Assembly (NCBI GenBank): GCA_002356515.1
Contig: AP017605.1
Coordinates: 1,426,001-1,490,000 of the forward strand
Source of the DNA: Mesorhizobium loti
GTDB taxonomy: Bacteria > Pseudomonadota > Alphaproteobacteria > Rhizobiales > Rhizobiaceae
DNA length: 64,000 nt
Direction: 5' to 3'
In this document: positions 8,755 through 17,117 of the stretch, in pieces
Numbering within the stretch: the first letter of the stretch is position 1
How the letters are laid out: each line of letters starts with the position of its first letter
Notes under the pieces: model-generated
The model's input: the letters and a program-made list of their open reading frames with translations, nothing else
The model's database searches: none
What the model was told of the DNA's origin: nothing
Made by a program: the position numbers and the translations under genes

Positions 8755-8801
8755 TTATCCATAATAAACAAGCGTGAGCTGTTGCTTATGTATAATAAAC
8801 A
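8755..8801 (-). repeat. Direct repeat in an AT-rich promoter region
   Basis: Between 8592 and 8898 (307 bp, no gene) an AT-rich island stands out. TTATCCATAATAAACA (8755-8770) recurs as TTATGTATAATAAACA (8786-8801), 14 of 16 matches, starts 31 bp apart or about three helical turns. It lies upstream of the binding-protein gene at 8591 and could be tandem regulator sites or stacked promoter elements. Confidence 0.5.
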
Positions 8802-8838
8802 GACCCAGCGCCTAAGTGGCGATACTCGTTCAGGGAAA

Positions 8839-8854
8839 ATGGTAGCGCTACCAT
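8839..8854. promoter_or_regulatory. LacI-family operator, perfect palindrome
   Basis: ATGGTAGCGCTACCAT is a perfect 16-bp palindrome with the central CG typical of LacI/GntR-family operators. It lies between the regulator gene (stop codon side, 8899) and the CUT2 operon start (8591), so the regulator at 8899-9933 is the natural candidate to bind it. A close variant lies at 43313-43328. Confidence 0.75.
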
Positions 8855-8898
8855 GACGTGGTGTAAAGCGCCATTTGCAGGCCTTCTCGAAAGCCTGT

Positions 8899-9933
8899 TC
8901 AGCGCGCCGTGCTCTCCCGGCGCATGAGCTCGAAGCCGAGGTCGACGATCCGCTGCTGCGGCCTGTCACCGGCGATCGCCGCCAGCGCCATGGCGACCGC
9001 GCGCCTGCCGATTTCGTAGCGGTAGGTGCGGATGCTGGTGATCGAGGGAAAGGCCACCTGCATCATGTCGAGATCGTTGAAGCCGACGATACCGATCGTC
9101 TTCGGCACGTCGATCGAGGCCCGACGGCACTCGAACAGCACGCCGAGCGCGATGTCGTCATTGTTGCAGAACACGCCATCGAGCGTCGGCATCTTGGCCA
9201 GCGCGTCGCGGAACAATTCGCGGCCGAGCGGCACGCTGGACAGCACGGGCGTGGTGGTGACCAGCCGTGGGTCGAACAGGCCGGCCTTCTCCATCGCCGC
9301 GCGATAGCCGGCAAGGCGCCGCTGCGAGCGCGGGTCCATGCGCGCGCCAATGAAGCCGATCCGCCGGTAGCCTGCCTCGATCAGGTGTTCGGTCGCCGTC
9401 CTGCCGCCATCGAAATGCGAGAAGCCGACCAGCATGTCGACCGGATCTGGCCCGGTCTCCATCACCTGCACCACCGGGCAACCGGCATTTTCGAGCAGTT
9501 TCCGCGAGGTTGGCGTCTGGTCGATGCCGGCGACGATCAGTGCTGCCGGCCGCTGCGAACCGAACACTTGTAAGAGCCGCTCTTCCTCCAGCCCGGAATA
9601 ATGCGTGTTGCCGAGCTGGATGCGGAACGGACTGTCCGACAGGCTGTCATAGATGCCGCGCACCACCTCGGCGAAGACGTTGTTGGTGAGCGAAGGCACC
9701 AGCACGCCAAACACCTCGGCACGCGCCGAGGCCAGCGCCCTTGCATTGGGATCCGGCACATAGCCGAGCTCATCGACGGCAGCCTGGATCTGGCGGCGCA
9801 AATCCTGGCTGACGCGCTCCGGCTCGCGTAGCGCGCGCGACACGGTGATGGCGCCGACGCCGGCCTTGCGCGCGACATCCGCTATGGTCGGGCGGCCGCC
9901 GCCCCGGCGCGAGCGCGGCTTGATCAAGGCCAA
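8899..9933 (-). CDS. LacI-family transcriptional regulator, GntR (gluconate repressor) type
   Basis: A 344-residue LacI-family repressor: helix-turn-helix at about residues 15-60 (IADVARKAGVGAITVSRALR, hinge helix DPNARALASAR) and a periplasmic-binding-protein-like effector domain from about 70 to the end. The pattern LIVAGIDQTPTSRKLL and GIVGFNDLDMMQVAFPSITSI resembles gluconate repressors. The neighbouring gluconokinase supports control by gluconate or a related acid. No ATG is available in frame; a TTG at 9933 gives the longest product but has no clear ribosome site, so the exact start is uncertain by a few residues. Confidence 0.85.
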   Translation of the reverse strand: MALIKPRSRRGGGRPTIADVARKAGVGAITVSRALREPERVSQDLRRQIQAAVDELGYVPDPNARALASARAEVFGVLVPSLTNNVFAEVVRGIYDSLSDSPFRIQLGNTHYSGLEEERLLQVFGSQRPAALIVAGIDQTPTSRKLLENAGCPVVQVMETGPDPVDMLVGFSHFDGGRTATEHLIEAGYRRIGFIGARMDPRSQRRLAGYRAAMEKAGLFDPRLVTTTPVLSSVPLGRELFRDALAKMPTLDGVFCNNDDIALGVLFECRRASIDVPKTIGIVGFNDLDMMQVAFPSITSIRTYRYEIGRRAVAMALAAIAGDRPQQRIVDLGFELMRRESTAR

Positions 9934-10082
9934 GGCCCGTACGCATGGCCGAAGTGCACCCGCAATAGGATTGTCTCAGCTGTTGCCATCTCACCGGCCT
10001 GTTGCCCCTTGGTCTCTGGGGTCGCGCAGTGCCTGCCCGTTGTCAAGCCGAGGTGCCTCGGGCGGCCACGCTCCCGCTTTCC

Positions 10083-11309
10083 TCAGGCTGCCACGACAGT
10101 CCTTTGCCTTGCCTTCCACATGAACAGGCCGACGGCCAATATGTTCAGCAAATTCCAGGCGATGCCGTTGAGGAACGCCGCGGCGTAGGAACCCGTCAGG
10201 TCGTAGATCCAGCCTGACATCCAGCCACCGATCGCCATGCCGAAAATCGTTGCCATCATGACGATGCCGATACGCTGGCCAGCCTCCTTGGCGGGCAGAT
10301 ATTCGCGCACGATGATCGCATAGCAAGGCACGATGCCGCCTTGCGACAGGCCGAACACCAGCGACACGACATAGAGCGAGGCGAGCCCATCGAACGGGAT
10401 GTAGAACAGCAGCGACAGGCATTGCAGCACCGAGCCGATGACCAGGGTTTTCGCGCCGCCGATGCGATCGGCGATGAAGCCGGAGGCAAGCCGGCTGACG
10501 ACGCCCGCCGCCATCATGATCGACAGCATGTCGGCGCCGTGCGCCATGCCGTAGCCGAGATCCATGCAATAGGCGACGATGTGCACCTGCGGCATCGACA
10601 TCGCCACGCAGCAGCCGAGGCCGGCGATGACCAGCAGCACCTGCAACGCCGCCGGCGACATGGGAATCGGCTGCACCGACCGGCTTCCCGGCGAACCGGC
10701 GGCGGCCTCCGGAGCGCCGCGCCGCAACATCAGCACCAGCGGCACCATGGTGACCAGGCAGAAGATGCCGATCGCCGCATAGGTGAAGCGCCAGCCTTCC
10801 GCCTTGATCAGCGTCGGCATGATGGTCGGCCAGAGCGCCCCGGCGAGATAGTTGCCGGCGGCCGCCGCCGTGACGGCGACGCCGCGCCGGCGGTTGAACC
10901 AGTGCGAGATGTCGGCGATCAGCGGCCCGAAGATCACCGACGTGCCGACACCGATCAGCACGCCCTGGGCAAGGGTGAATTGCAGGATCGAGGTCGACAA
11001 CGCCGCGAGCAGGAGGCCGGCCGAGAGCGCCACGGAAGAAATCAACGCCGGAATCCAATAGCCCATGCGGTCGATGGCGCGGCCGACCAGCACATTGCCG
11101 GCGGCGAAGCCCACCATGGTCGCGGTGTAGGGCATGGATGCCGCGGCGCGGTCGACGCCGAACTCGGCCTGCACGGCGGGCAGCACCACGACCACGGCCC
11201 ACATACCGACCGCACCGATCGTCGCCAGCAGCATCGAGATGGCCAGCCGCATCCAGGCGTAGGAGCTGTCGATGCCGGGGCTCGGCCGGCTCAAATCGGT
11301 TCGGGTCAA
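10083..11309 (-). CDS. Major facilitator superfamily transporter (OFA/MCT-like)
   Basis: A 408-residue protein with about twelve membrane segments. The loop motif GRAIDRMGYWI between segments two and three and ADRIGGAKTLVIG in the second half are MFS signatures; the general layout, with a charged HWFNRRRGVAV cytoplasmic loop, recalls oxalate/formate or monocarboxylate antiporters. I prefer the TTG at 11309, which has AGGAAA at correct spacing and places the first membrane segment about 20 residues in; an upstream TTG at 11399 would add 30 uncharacteristic residues. It is transcribed alone, divergently from the DUF3175 gene. Substrate unknown. Confidence 0.8.
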   Translation of the reverse strand: MTRTDLSRPSPGIDSSYAWMRLAISMLLATIGAVGMWAVVVVLPAVQAEFGVDRAAASMPYTATMVGFAAGNVLVGRAIDRMGYWIPALISSVALSAGLLLAALSTSILQFTLAQGVLIGVGTSVIFGPLIADISHWFNRRRGVAVTAAAAGNYLAGALWPTIMPTLIKAEGWRFTYAAIGIFCLVTMVPLVLMLRRGAPEAAAGSPGSRSVQPIPMSPAALQVLLVIAGLGCCVAMSMPQVHIVAYCMDLGYGMAHGADMLSIMMAAGVVSRLASGFIADRIGGAKTLVIGSVLQCLSLLFYIPFDGLASLYVVSLVFGLSQGGIVPCYAIIVREYLPAKEAGQRIGIVMMATIFGMAIGGWMSGWIYDLTGSYAAAFLNGIAWNLLNILAVGLFMWKARQRTVVAA

Positions 11310-11488
11310 AGGCGTTTCCTGTCGGCGGTCTCGAAAACCGGCTGCCGTTTGCACCACTATCGACGCATTCTCGGTACACAGCAGCGCCACGGCGGGCAAA
11401 TCCGTGGCTCCAGAGGCGACAAGGTGGCGGGAACCGACGCCAACGTGTGGAGTTTTCCGATCAGCAAGCCTGCAAAGGAGTCCCAGCC

Positions 11489-11776
11489 ATGACAGCCGCC
11501 AAAAAGTGGTCAGCCGAGGTGATCGAGCACAGCGACGCGATGGATCTTGAGGATCACATCTTCGAATCCGACGATGCCAAAAAGATCGCCGCCTCGCTCA
11601 AGCGGTCGGCCGAACACAGCCACCGCCGCAAGGCCGAACCATTCCAGTCAGCCATGTCGATGCTGAATTTCTACATCAATCGCGCCGGCAAGAATCTTCC
11701 CGCCGCGCGCAGGCAAGTGCTCGAGCACGCCAAGGATGAACTGCGCGTGGTCTTCGGCCGCGAGAAGGAAGATTAG
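11489..11776 (+). CDS. DUF3175 family small protein
   Basis: A 95-residue, strongly charged protein (AAKKWSAEVIEHSDAMDLE, then KIAASLKRSAEHSHRRK and SMLNFYINRAGKNL) that matches the pattern of the DUF3175 family found in proteobacteria. AAAGGAG lies eight bases before the ATG. No membrane segment or signal peptide is visible, and no function is known for the family. It ends four bases before the convergent regulator gene at 11781. Confidence 0.75.
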   Translation: MTAAKKWSAEVIEHSDAMDLEDHIFESDDAKKIAASLKRSAEHSHRRKAEPFQSAMSMLNFYINRAGKNLPAARRQVLEHAKDELRVVFGREKED

Positions 11777-11780
11777 CGGC

Positions 11781-12557
11781 CTAGCGTGATTTGATCACGT
11801 GGTCGGTGTTGGCCAGCAATTTCCGCACCGCAGCGCGTGCTGCATCCGGGCGCTGCAGCCGGATGTTCTTCTCGATCGCCTCATGCAGCTTCTGCGCATG
11901 GTTGAGGTCGTCGACCGCCCGCGTCGTATAGGCGAACAGATGATCGAATGCGGATTCGATCAGCACGCCGAGCGGCACCAGAAGGTCATTGCCGGAGGCC
12001 CGCAGGATGGCAAGGTGGAAGCGCGTGTCGGCGCGCGTGCGCTCCTGCAGGCTGGCCGCCTCCCCCATCTCGCGGCAGGCCTGGCTGATCTCGGCCATCT
12101 GTTCGTCGGTCCGCCGCAGGGCGGCGAAGGCCGTCGCTTCCGGCTCGATGATGTGGCGGAATTCCTGCACCGTCTTCAGGAACACCTCGCGGTCGGGCGA
12201 TGTCGCGTACCAGGCAAGCACGTCGCGGTCGAGCAGGTTCCAGCGTTCTTTCGGCTCGACCCAGCTGCCGATCTTGGGACGTGAAGCCAAAAGGCTCTTG
12301 GCCATCAGCATCTTGATTGCCTCGCGTACCGCCGAGCGGCTGACGCTGAAGGTCTCCGACCATTTGGCCTCGTTGGGCAGGATGGTGCCGGGCGGATAAT
12401 CGCCGCGCACGATCCGCAGCCCAATTTCGCTGGCCAGCGATGTGTGCACGCTGGCGCCGGGAATGCGTGCCGCGTCGGGTCGACGAACGCCAGCCTGGCG
12501 CTCGCCGGATGCCGGCTTCTTCGGCGGTTTTTCCTTGTTCGGCTTTGCGTCCCGCAT
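11781..12557 (-). CDS. FadR-subfamily GntR regulator, copy A
   Basis: A 258-residue regulator. After a basic, proline-rich leader the winged helix spans about residues 40-105 (LASEIGLRIVRGDYPPG, SVSRSAVREAIKMLMAK, PKIGSWVEP) and an FCD effector domain fills about 120-245, with DTRFH as one of its metal-binding signatures. It differs from copy B (14719-15501) at only about 27 of 215 aligned positions, and the recognition helices are almost identical, so both should bind the same operator, most likely the GTC-N-GAC palindromes at 13591 and 16922-16977. The ATG at 12557 is chosen by alignment with copy B; a TTG lies upstream at 12617. Confidence 0.9.
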   Translation of the reverse strand: MRDAKPNKEKPPKKPASGERQAGVRRPDAARIPGASVHTSLASEIGLRIVRGDYPPGTILPNEAKWSETFSVSRSAVREAIKMLMAKSLLASRPKIGSWVEPKERWNLLDRDVLAWYATSPDREVFLKTVQEFRHIIEPEATAFAALRRTDEQMAEISQACREMGEAASLQERTRADTRFHLAILRASGNDLLVPLGVLIESAFDHLFAYTTRAVDDLNHAQKLHEAIEKNIRLQRPDAARAAVRKLLANTDHVIKSR

Positions 12558-12659
12558 ATGCTTCAGAAAGGCCGGTTTGTGGAAGCTGTCAAGCACCACC
12601 GAACGCTTGGGCCGCAAAGCGCGCCGCTATACACAAGCCAGCCTCATTCAGCCGCTTGC

Positions 12660-13556
12660 TCAAGCAGTTTTTACATATTTGCGCCAACTATGTTCCGGGC
12701 GGAAGCCGAGCATGTCGCGCGCCTTGCGGTTCGACAGCAGCGTCTCGTATTCGCCGAGTTCTGCCTTGACCGGCACGTTGGGATAAAACCGCTTCAGGAG
12801 CTCGGCCGTCGGCAGGTCGGACGAAGTGTCGTCATTGGCGGCGTTGAACACCTGGTAGCCGAGCCCGTCCTTTTCGATGGCGCGCAGCGTGATCTGGCCG
12901 AGGTCGCGCGCATCGATATAGCTCCAGGCGATGCGCTTGCGGAAACCGGGATCGGCGAACCATTTCGGGAACAGCGAATACTCATGCGGCTCGATGACAT
13001 TGCCGATGCGCAGCGCGTAGATATCGGTGCCGTTGCGCTGCGCGAAGGCACGCGCGGTCTTCTCGTTGACGATTTTCGACAGCGCATAGCTGTCCATCGG
13101 GTCGACGTCATACTCCTCGTCGAGCGGGAAATATTTGGGATCGCGCGGCTCGTTGGCGAAGACCAGGCCATAGGTCGTCTCACTGGAGGCGACGATCACC
13201 TTGCGGATGCCGAGCTTCACCGCCGCCTCGATGACATTGTAGGTGCCCATTGCATTGATGCGGAACACCTCATTGTCCGGCGTGATCATGATGCGCGGGA
13301 TGGCGGCGAAATGCACCACCGCGTCCACCGGCTGCGGGCGCAGCGAGGGATCGAACTCATGCAGGCCCATATAGCTCGACAGCGCGTTGAACACCTGCCC
13401 GCTGTCGGTGATGTCGGTGATCAGCGTGCGCACCTTGGGATTGTCGAGCGGCTTGGTGTCGATGTTGAGCACCTGGCAGCCCTGCTCGACAAGATATTGC
13501 ACGACATGACGCCCAGCCTTGCCGCTGCCGCCGGTGAACATGATCCGCTTCGTCAT
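12660..13556 (-). CDS. NAD(P)-dependent extended short-chain dehydrogenase/epimerase
   Basis: A 298-residue protein of the NAD-dependent epimerase/dehydratase family. The Rossmann motif TGGSGKAGRH is at about residues 8-17, the active-site pair is S-x-Y-x3-K (SETTYG then YALSK near 155), and DAVVHFAAIPR marks the fourth strand. It probably oxidises or epimerises a sugar or sugar acid; uronate-dehydrogenase-like function is possible but not shown. The ATG at 13556 has GGAG six bases upstream. The promoter is shared with the divergent dehydrogenase gene and contains the FadR-type palindrome at 13591. Confidence 0.8.
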   Translation of the reverse strand: MTKRIMFTGGSGKAGRHVVQYLVEQGCQVLNIDTKPLDNPKVRTLITDITDSGQVFNALSSYMGLHEFDPSLRPQPVDAVVHFAAIPRIMITPDNEVFRINAMGTYNVIEAAVKLGIRKVIVASSETTYGLVFANEPRDPKYFPLDEEYDVDPMDSYALSKIVNEKTARAFAQRNGTDIYALRIGNVIEPHEYSLFPKWFADPGFRKRIAWSYIDARDLGQITLRAIEKDGLGYQVFNAANDDTSSDLPTAELLKRFYPNVPVKAELGEYETLLSNRKARDMLGFRPEHSWRKYVKTA

Positions 13557-13590
13557 TCTGGTCTCCACTACAGGCTCTGGAATAACCGTC

Positions 13591-13605
13591 TATTGTCAGA
13601 CAATA
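13591..13605. promoter_or_regulatory. GntR/FadR-type operator, perfect palindrome
   Basis: TATTGTC-A-GACAATA is a perfect 15-bp palindrome with a single central base, matching the usual GTC-N-GAC class bound by FadR-subfamily regulators. It sits between divergent genes (12660-13556 minus, 13675-14613 plus). On the minus strand it falls between a TTGCAG -35 and a CAATAG -10 candidate 17 bp apart, a position suited to repression. Confidence 0.8.
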
Positions 13606-13674
13606 TTGCTTTCTGCAACCGCATATGGCTAAAACGCCAGTGCAATTATCGATAATCCGGGATAGGACGACGAC

Positions 13675-14613
13675 ATGAACACCACCACCGCGCGCGAAAA
13701 GATCGGCTTCATCGGCCTTGGCCTGATGGGGCACGGCATCGCCAAGAACATCGTCGACAAGGGCTATCCGCTGACATTCCTTGGCCGCAAGAACCGCAAG
13801 CCGGCGGAGGATCTGCTGGGCCGGGGCGCCAAGGAAGCCGCCACCTCGCGCGATGTCGCGGCAGCGTCCGACATCGTCTTCATCTGCGTCACCGGGTCGC
13901 GCGAAGTGGAAGCCATCATTCGCGGCCCCGGCGGCCTCAAGGAAGGCTTGAAAAAAGGCTCGGTCGTCGTCGACTGCTCGACCTCGGATCCGGTCTCGAC
14001 CATGGCGCTTGCGGCCGAGCTCAAGGCGCTGGGCATCGACTATGTCGACGCGCCGCTCAGCCGCACGCCGAAAGAGGCTTGGGAAGGCACGCTCGACGCC
14101 ATGGTCGGCGCCCCCGACGCTCTCTTTGCCCGGGTCAAGCCGGTGATCGAAACCTGGGCCGGCCGCATCGTCCATATAGGCGACACTGGCGACGGCCACC
14201 GCATGAAACTCCTCAACAATTTCATCTCGCTGGGCTACGCCGCCATCTATTCCGAGGCGCTGGCGCTGGCCGAGAAGGTCGGCATCTCGCCACCGCGTTT
14301 CGACAGCGTCATCCGCAACGGCCGCATGGACTGCGGCTTCTACCAGACCTTCATGCGCTGGACGTTGGAAGGCGACCGCGACGCCCATAAATTCACCATC
14401 GCCAACGCCTTCAAGGACCTGACCTATCTCGAGTCGATGGCGGGTGCGGCCGGTATCGCCAACCCGCTAGGCAACGCCACCAAGAATTCCTTCGCCGGCG
14501 CCCATGCCACCGGTCCAGCCGAGCAGTTCGTGCCGATGCTGGCAACGCATATCGCCAAGGTGAATGGCGTCGACCTGATGCCGACCAAGGATGGCAAGAA
14601 GCAGACGATTTAA
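13675..14613 (+). CDS. 3-hydroxyisobutyrate/tartronate semialdehyde-type beta-hydroxyacid dehydrogenase
   Basis: A 312-residue NAD(P)-dependent beta-hydroxyacid dehydrogenase. IGFIGLGLMGHGIAKNI (about 10-26) is the dinucleotide fold; DYVDAPLSRTPKEAWEGTL holds the substrate-binding serine region (normally D-A-P-V-S-G, here D-A-P-L-S-R), and GHRMKLLNNFISLG contains the catalytic lysine (K in MKLLNN). The G-to-R change in the substrate loop hints at a substrate different from 3-hydroxyisobutyrate or tartronate semialdehyde. AGGACGACGAC precedes the ATG. Divergent from the SDR gene and flanked by the two FadR paralogues, it likely acts in the same catabolic route. Confidence 0.85.
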   Translation: MNTTTAREKIGFIGLGLMGHGIAKNIVDKGYPLTFLGRKNRKPAEDLLGRGAKEAATSRDVAAASDIVFICVTGSREVEAIIRGPGGLKEGLKKGSVVVDCSTSDPVSTMALAAELKALGIDYVDAPLSRTPKEAWEGTLDAMVGAPDALFARVKPVIETWAGRIVHIGDTGDGHRMKLLNNFISLGYAAIYSEALALAEKVGISPPRFDSVIRNGRMDCGFYQTFMRWTLEGDRDAHKFTIANAFKDLTYLESMAGAAGIANPLGNATKNSFAGAHATGPAEQFVPMLATHIAKVNGVDLMPTKDGKKQTI

Positions 14614-14635
14614 GGCTCAAACTCTTTGTTTTGAC

Positions 14636-14701
14636 GCAATTCCCATGGGAAAGCGCTACGCGCTTTCCCGGGAAAACAGTTTCACACTTTCCTGGAATTG
14701 C
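14636..14701. repeat. Nested palindromic intergenic repeat
   Basis: GCAATTCC (14636-14643) pairs with GGAATTGC (14694-14701), enclosing a perfect 10-bp hairpin GGGAAAGCGC/GCGCTTTCCC (14647-14669, loop TAC). It lies between convergent genes (14613 and 14719) and resembles intergenic palindromes common in rhizobial genomes; it may also terminate transcription from both sides. Confidence 0.65.
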
Positions 14702-14718
14702 TCTGGCGGCCGGACGGC

Positions 14719-15501
14719 TTACCGCCGCCGGCTTCCAATCCCCTCATCGGTGTCGGCGAGCAGCTTGTGCACGGCGTTGCGCGCGGCCGCCGGCCGCTGC
14801 AGGCGGATGTTCTTCTCGATCGCCTCGTGCAGCTTCTGCGCCCGGTTCTGGTCGCCGACCTGGCGTGTCGTGAAGACGAAGAGATGGTCGAGTGCGGACT
14901 CGATCAGCACGCCGAGCGGCACCAGAAGGTCGTTGCCCGAGGCCCGCAGGATGGCGAGGTGAAAGCGGGTGTCGGCGCGGATGCGTTCCGGCAGGTTCGC
15001 CGCCTCGCCCATCTCGCGGCAGGCGAGGCTGATCTCGGCCATCTGCTCGTCGCTGCGCCGCATGGCGGCAAAGGCGGAGGCTTCCGGTTCGATGATGTGG
15101 CGGAATTCCTGCACGGTGCGCAGGAAGGCTTCGCGGTCGGGTGCGGTCGCGTACCAGGCAAGGACATCACGGTCGAGCAGGTTCCAGCGCTCCTTCGGCT
15201 CGACCCAGCTGCCGATCTTGGGGCGTGATGCCAAAAGGCTCTTGGCCATCAGCATCTTGATCGCCTCGCGCACCGCCGAGCGGCTGACGTTGAAGGTTTC
15301 GGCCCATTTGGCCTCATTGGGCAGGATGCTGCCGGGCGGATAGTCGCCGCGCACGATCCGCAGACCAATCTCGCTGGCGAGCGAGACATGAACGCTGGAC
15401 CCGGGAAAGTGTACCGCATCCGCCCTGCGCACGACCGCCGGATCGCGGTTGGCTTGCGCCTTGGCCCGGCTGGCTTGTTTCTTTGCCTTTTCGTCCGGCA
15501 T
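14719..15501 (-). CDS. FadR-subfamily GntR regulator, copy B
   Basis: A 260-residue FadR-type repressor nearly identical to copy A outside its N-terminal 38 residues. Winged helix at about 40-107 (LASEIGLRIVRGDYPPG, NVSRSAVREAIKMLMAK) and an FCD domain to residue 250. The ATG at 15501 is preceded by TGGAACGTGA. It lies between the hydroxyacid dehydrogenase and the CUT2 binding-protein gene. The two copies are in the same orientation about 2.9 kb apart and could recombine, deleting the dehydrogenase genes between them. Divergence is concentrated in the effector domain tail, so the two may respond to different ligands at a shared operator. Confidence 0.9.
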   Translation of the reverse strand: MPDEKAKKQASRAKAQANRDPAVVRRADAVHFPGSSVHVSLASEIGLRIVRGDYPPGSILPNEAKWAETFNVSRSAVREAIKMLMAKSLLASRPKIGSWVEPKERWNLLDRDVLAWYATAPDREAFLRTVQEFRHIIEPEASAFAAMRRSDEQMAEISLACREMGEAANLPERIRADTRFHLAILRASGNDLLVPLGVLIESALDHLFVFTTRQVGDQNRAQKLHEAIEKNIRLQRPAAARNAVHKLLADTDEGIGSRRR

Positions 15502-15644
15502 TCACGTTCCAGTAGGTCGGCCGTCTGTCACCCGGATTGATCCGGAGCTGCACGGCGCCGATCCCGTTGCCGAAATCCAAACTACGGACGCATCAAGGCC
15601 GGAGCCCGTTGCCCCTCGCCACAGCGTCTTGTCCAGGAATTCAA

Positions 15645-15676
15645 AGGGAAGGGGCGCCCGCTGCCGAGCGCCCCGA
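15645..15676 (-). terminator. Terminator-like hairpin after the CUT2 binding-protein gene
   Basis: GGGGCGC (15651-15657) pairs with GCGCCCC (15668-15674). Read on the minus strand it follows the stop codon at 15687 and is followed by TTCCCTTTG, a weak U-rich tract. Confidence 0.6.
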
Positions 15677-15686
15677 AATCATCAGC

Positions 15687-16676
15687 TTACTTCTGGATGC
15701 AGGTGTCGACCGTGTCCTTGGTGCATTCGTCGAGACCGGTGAACACCGGATCGGCGACCTTGGTGCCCTTGATGAGATCGATCATCACCGAAGGCGCCTT
15801 GTAGCCCATTTCGAAGGGCCGCTGGCCGACCAGCGCGGTGACCAGGCCATCCCTGGCGATCGCTACTTCGTCGCCGATCGTGTCGGCGGCGCCGATGACG
15901 AAGTCGTTCTTGGCTATCCGGTCCTTGAGCGGCCCGAACAGATCGCGATAGGGCTGCGGCGCGCCGAACAGCGGCCAGCCGCCCATGATGCCGAAGGCAT
16001 CGAGCTTGGGATTGGCGGCGAGGATGTCGGTCATCGCCTGCACGCCCTTGGCACCGTCATCATTGGTGAACACCGGACAGCCGGCAACTTCCGTCCAGCC
16101 GCCTTCACCGGCAAGTGCAGCGAGGCCTTCCTTGCCCGACAGTGCGTCGCGCATGCCCTGGGCACGGCGCAGGATGTTGTCGGCCGCGGGATTGCCCTCA
16201 ATGGTGCAGATCGTGCCGCCATTCGGCTTGCCCTTCTTGATATACTCGCCGATCTTGTGACCCATCAGATAGTTGTCGGTGCCGAGATAGGTTTTGCGAA
16301 GTGCCGCATCTTCCTTGCTGAGGTCGGCGTCGACGGTCATGATCGGGATCGTCGGATTGGCGGTCTTGATCGTCTGCGCGATCAGCGGCGCGTTGGACGG
16401 TGAAATCGCCATCGCCACCGTGTCGGCCTTGCTCAGCATATCCTGGACGATCTGTGCCTCGCCGGCCTCATCGGAAGTCGACGCCGGACCGGTGTAGAAG
16501 CACTCATATTCCGAGCTGGCGTTTTCCTTGTTCCATTTCTCGCAGCCCTGATGAATGGCTTCGAAGAATGGATTGTCGAGACCTTTCACCACGATGACGA
16601 GCTGCTTCTTGGCCAAAGCCGGCCCGGCGCCCAGCGCCATGGCGGCGACGGCGGCGAGCAATACTGTTTTCCTCAT
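15687..16676 (-). CDS. CUT2 sugar ABC transporter substrate-binding protein
   Basis: A 329-residue periplasmic protein with signal peptide (about 1-22, ending GPALA). KKQLVIVVKGLDNPFFEAIH is the first strand of an RbsB-like fold; SNAPLIAQTIKTANPTIPI, MTVDADL and GTDNYLMGHKIGEYI follow in order. Cysteines at about 45, 56, 163 and 209 suggest disulfides. The ATG at 16676 is chosen over an upstream in-frame start because of the GGGAGGACTGAC ribosome site and the signal peptide. It is transcribed away from its ATPase and permease genes (17118-18915), an unusual arrangement, with a shared operator region between. Confidence 0.9.
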   Translation of the reverse strand: MRKTVLLAAVAAMALGAGPALAKKQLVIVVKGLDNPFFEAIHQGCEKWNKENASSEYECFYTGPASTSDEAGEAQIVQDMLSKADTVAMAISPSNAPLIAQTIKTANPTIPIMTVDADLSKEDAALRKTYLGTDNYLMGHKIGEYIKKGKPNGGTICTIEGNPAADNILRRAQGMRDALSGKEGLAALAGEGGWTEVAGCPVFTNDDGAKGVQAMTDILAANPKLDAFGIMGGWPLFGAPQPYRDLFGPLKDRIAKNDFVIGAADTIGDEVAIARDGLVTALVGQRPFEMGYKAPSVMIDLIKGTKVADPVFTGLDECTKDTVDTCIQK

Positions 16677-16921
16677 GTCAGTCCTCCCTTGGAAACAGAC
16701 GGACACGGCGTGCCCGCCATACAAATCGACCTGATGCGAGATGGCAGAGCCAACGCTCGTGCCGCCGGGCAAGGCCGATAAGCATTTTCAGATGCGACCG
16801 GACCGGCAACGTGCCGGAACAGCCGATAACCTCCCGCCGGTCCCGCTGCAACGACGGCTTGGGACCAGGTATCTTTCTCCGACCATCAACTAATAACGGC
16901 GCGGCGCCAACGTCAATTGCT

Positions 16922-16977
16922 ATTTGTCCTACAAAACGGATTTTTCGGAACCGCATGTCACTATTCGTCTGACAAAT
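16922..16977. promoter_or_regulatory. Two FadR-type operators in the divergent CUT2 promoter region
   Basis: The 441-bp gap 16677-17117 has no gene. It holds ATTCGTC-T-GACAAAT (16963-16977, one mismatch from a perfect palindrome) and ATTTGTC-C-TACAAAA (16922-16936, weaker). Both match the TATTGTC-A-GACAATA site at 13591, and their centres are 41 bp apart, about four helical turns. Near the weaker site a minus-strand TTGACG (16911-16916) may be the -35 of the binding-protein promoter. These are good candidates for sites of the two FadR paralogues. Confidence 0.7.
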
Positions 16978-16992
16978 AGCCTATTTCGACAA

Positions 16993-17021
16993 TTGACGCA
17001 CGCGCGAGCATTCGCGTAAAT
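16993..17021 (+). promoter_or_regulatory. Candidate promoter of the ATPase-permease operon
   Basis: TTGACG (16993-16998), a 17-bp spacer and GTAAAT (17016-17021) form a plausible sigma-70-type promoter about 100 bp before the GTG at 17118 and 15 bp downstream of the stronger FadR-type operator. Confidence 0.45.
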
Positions 17022-17117
17022 GCCGCTCAACGTTGCTTCCGGGAGGAATGGGGAGCACGATGTAAGAGCTGCGAGCCGGAACAGGCAGGCAGCAAGGCAT
17101 GGGGAGGCTATAGGCTG

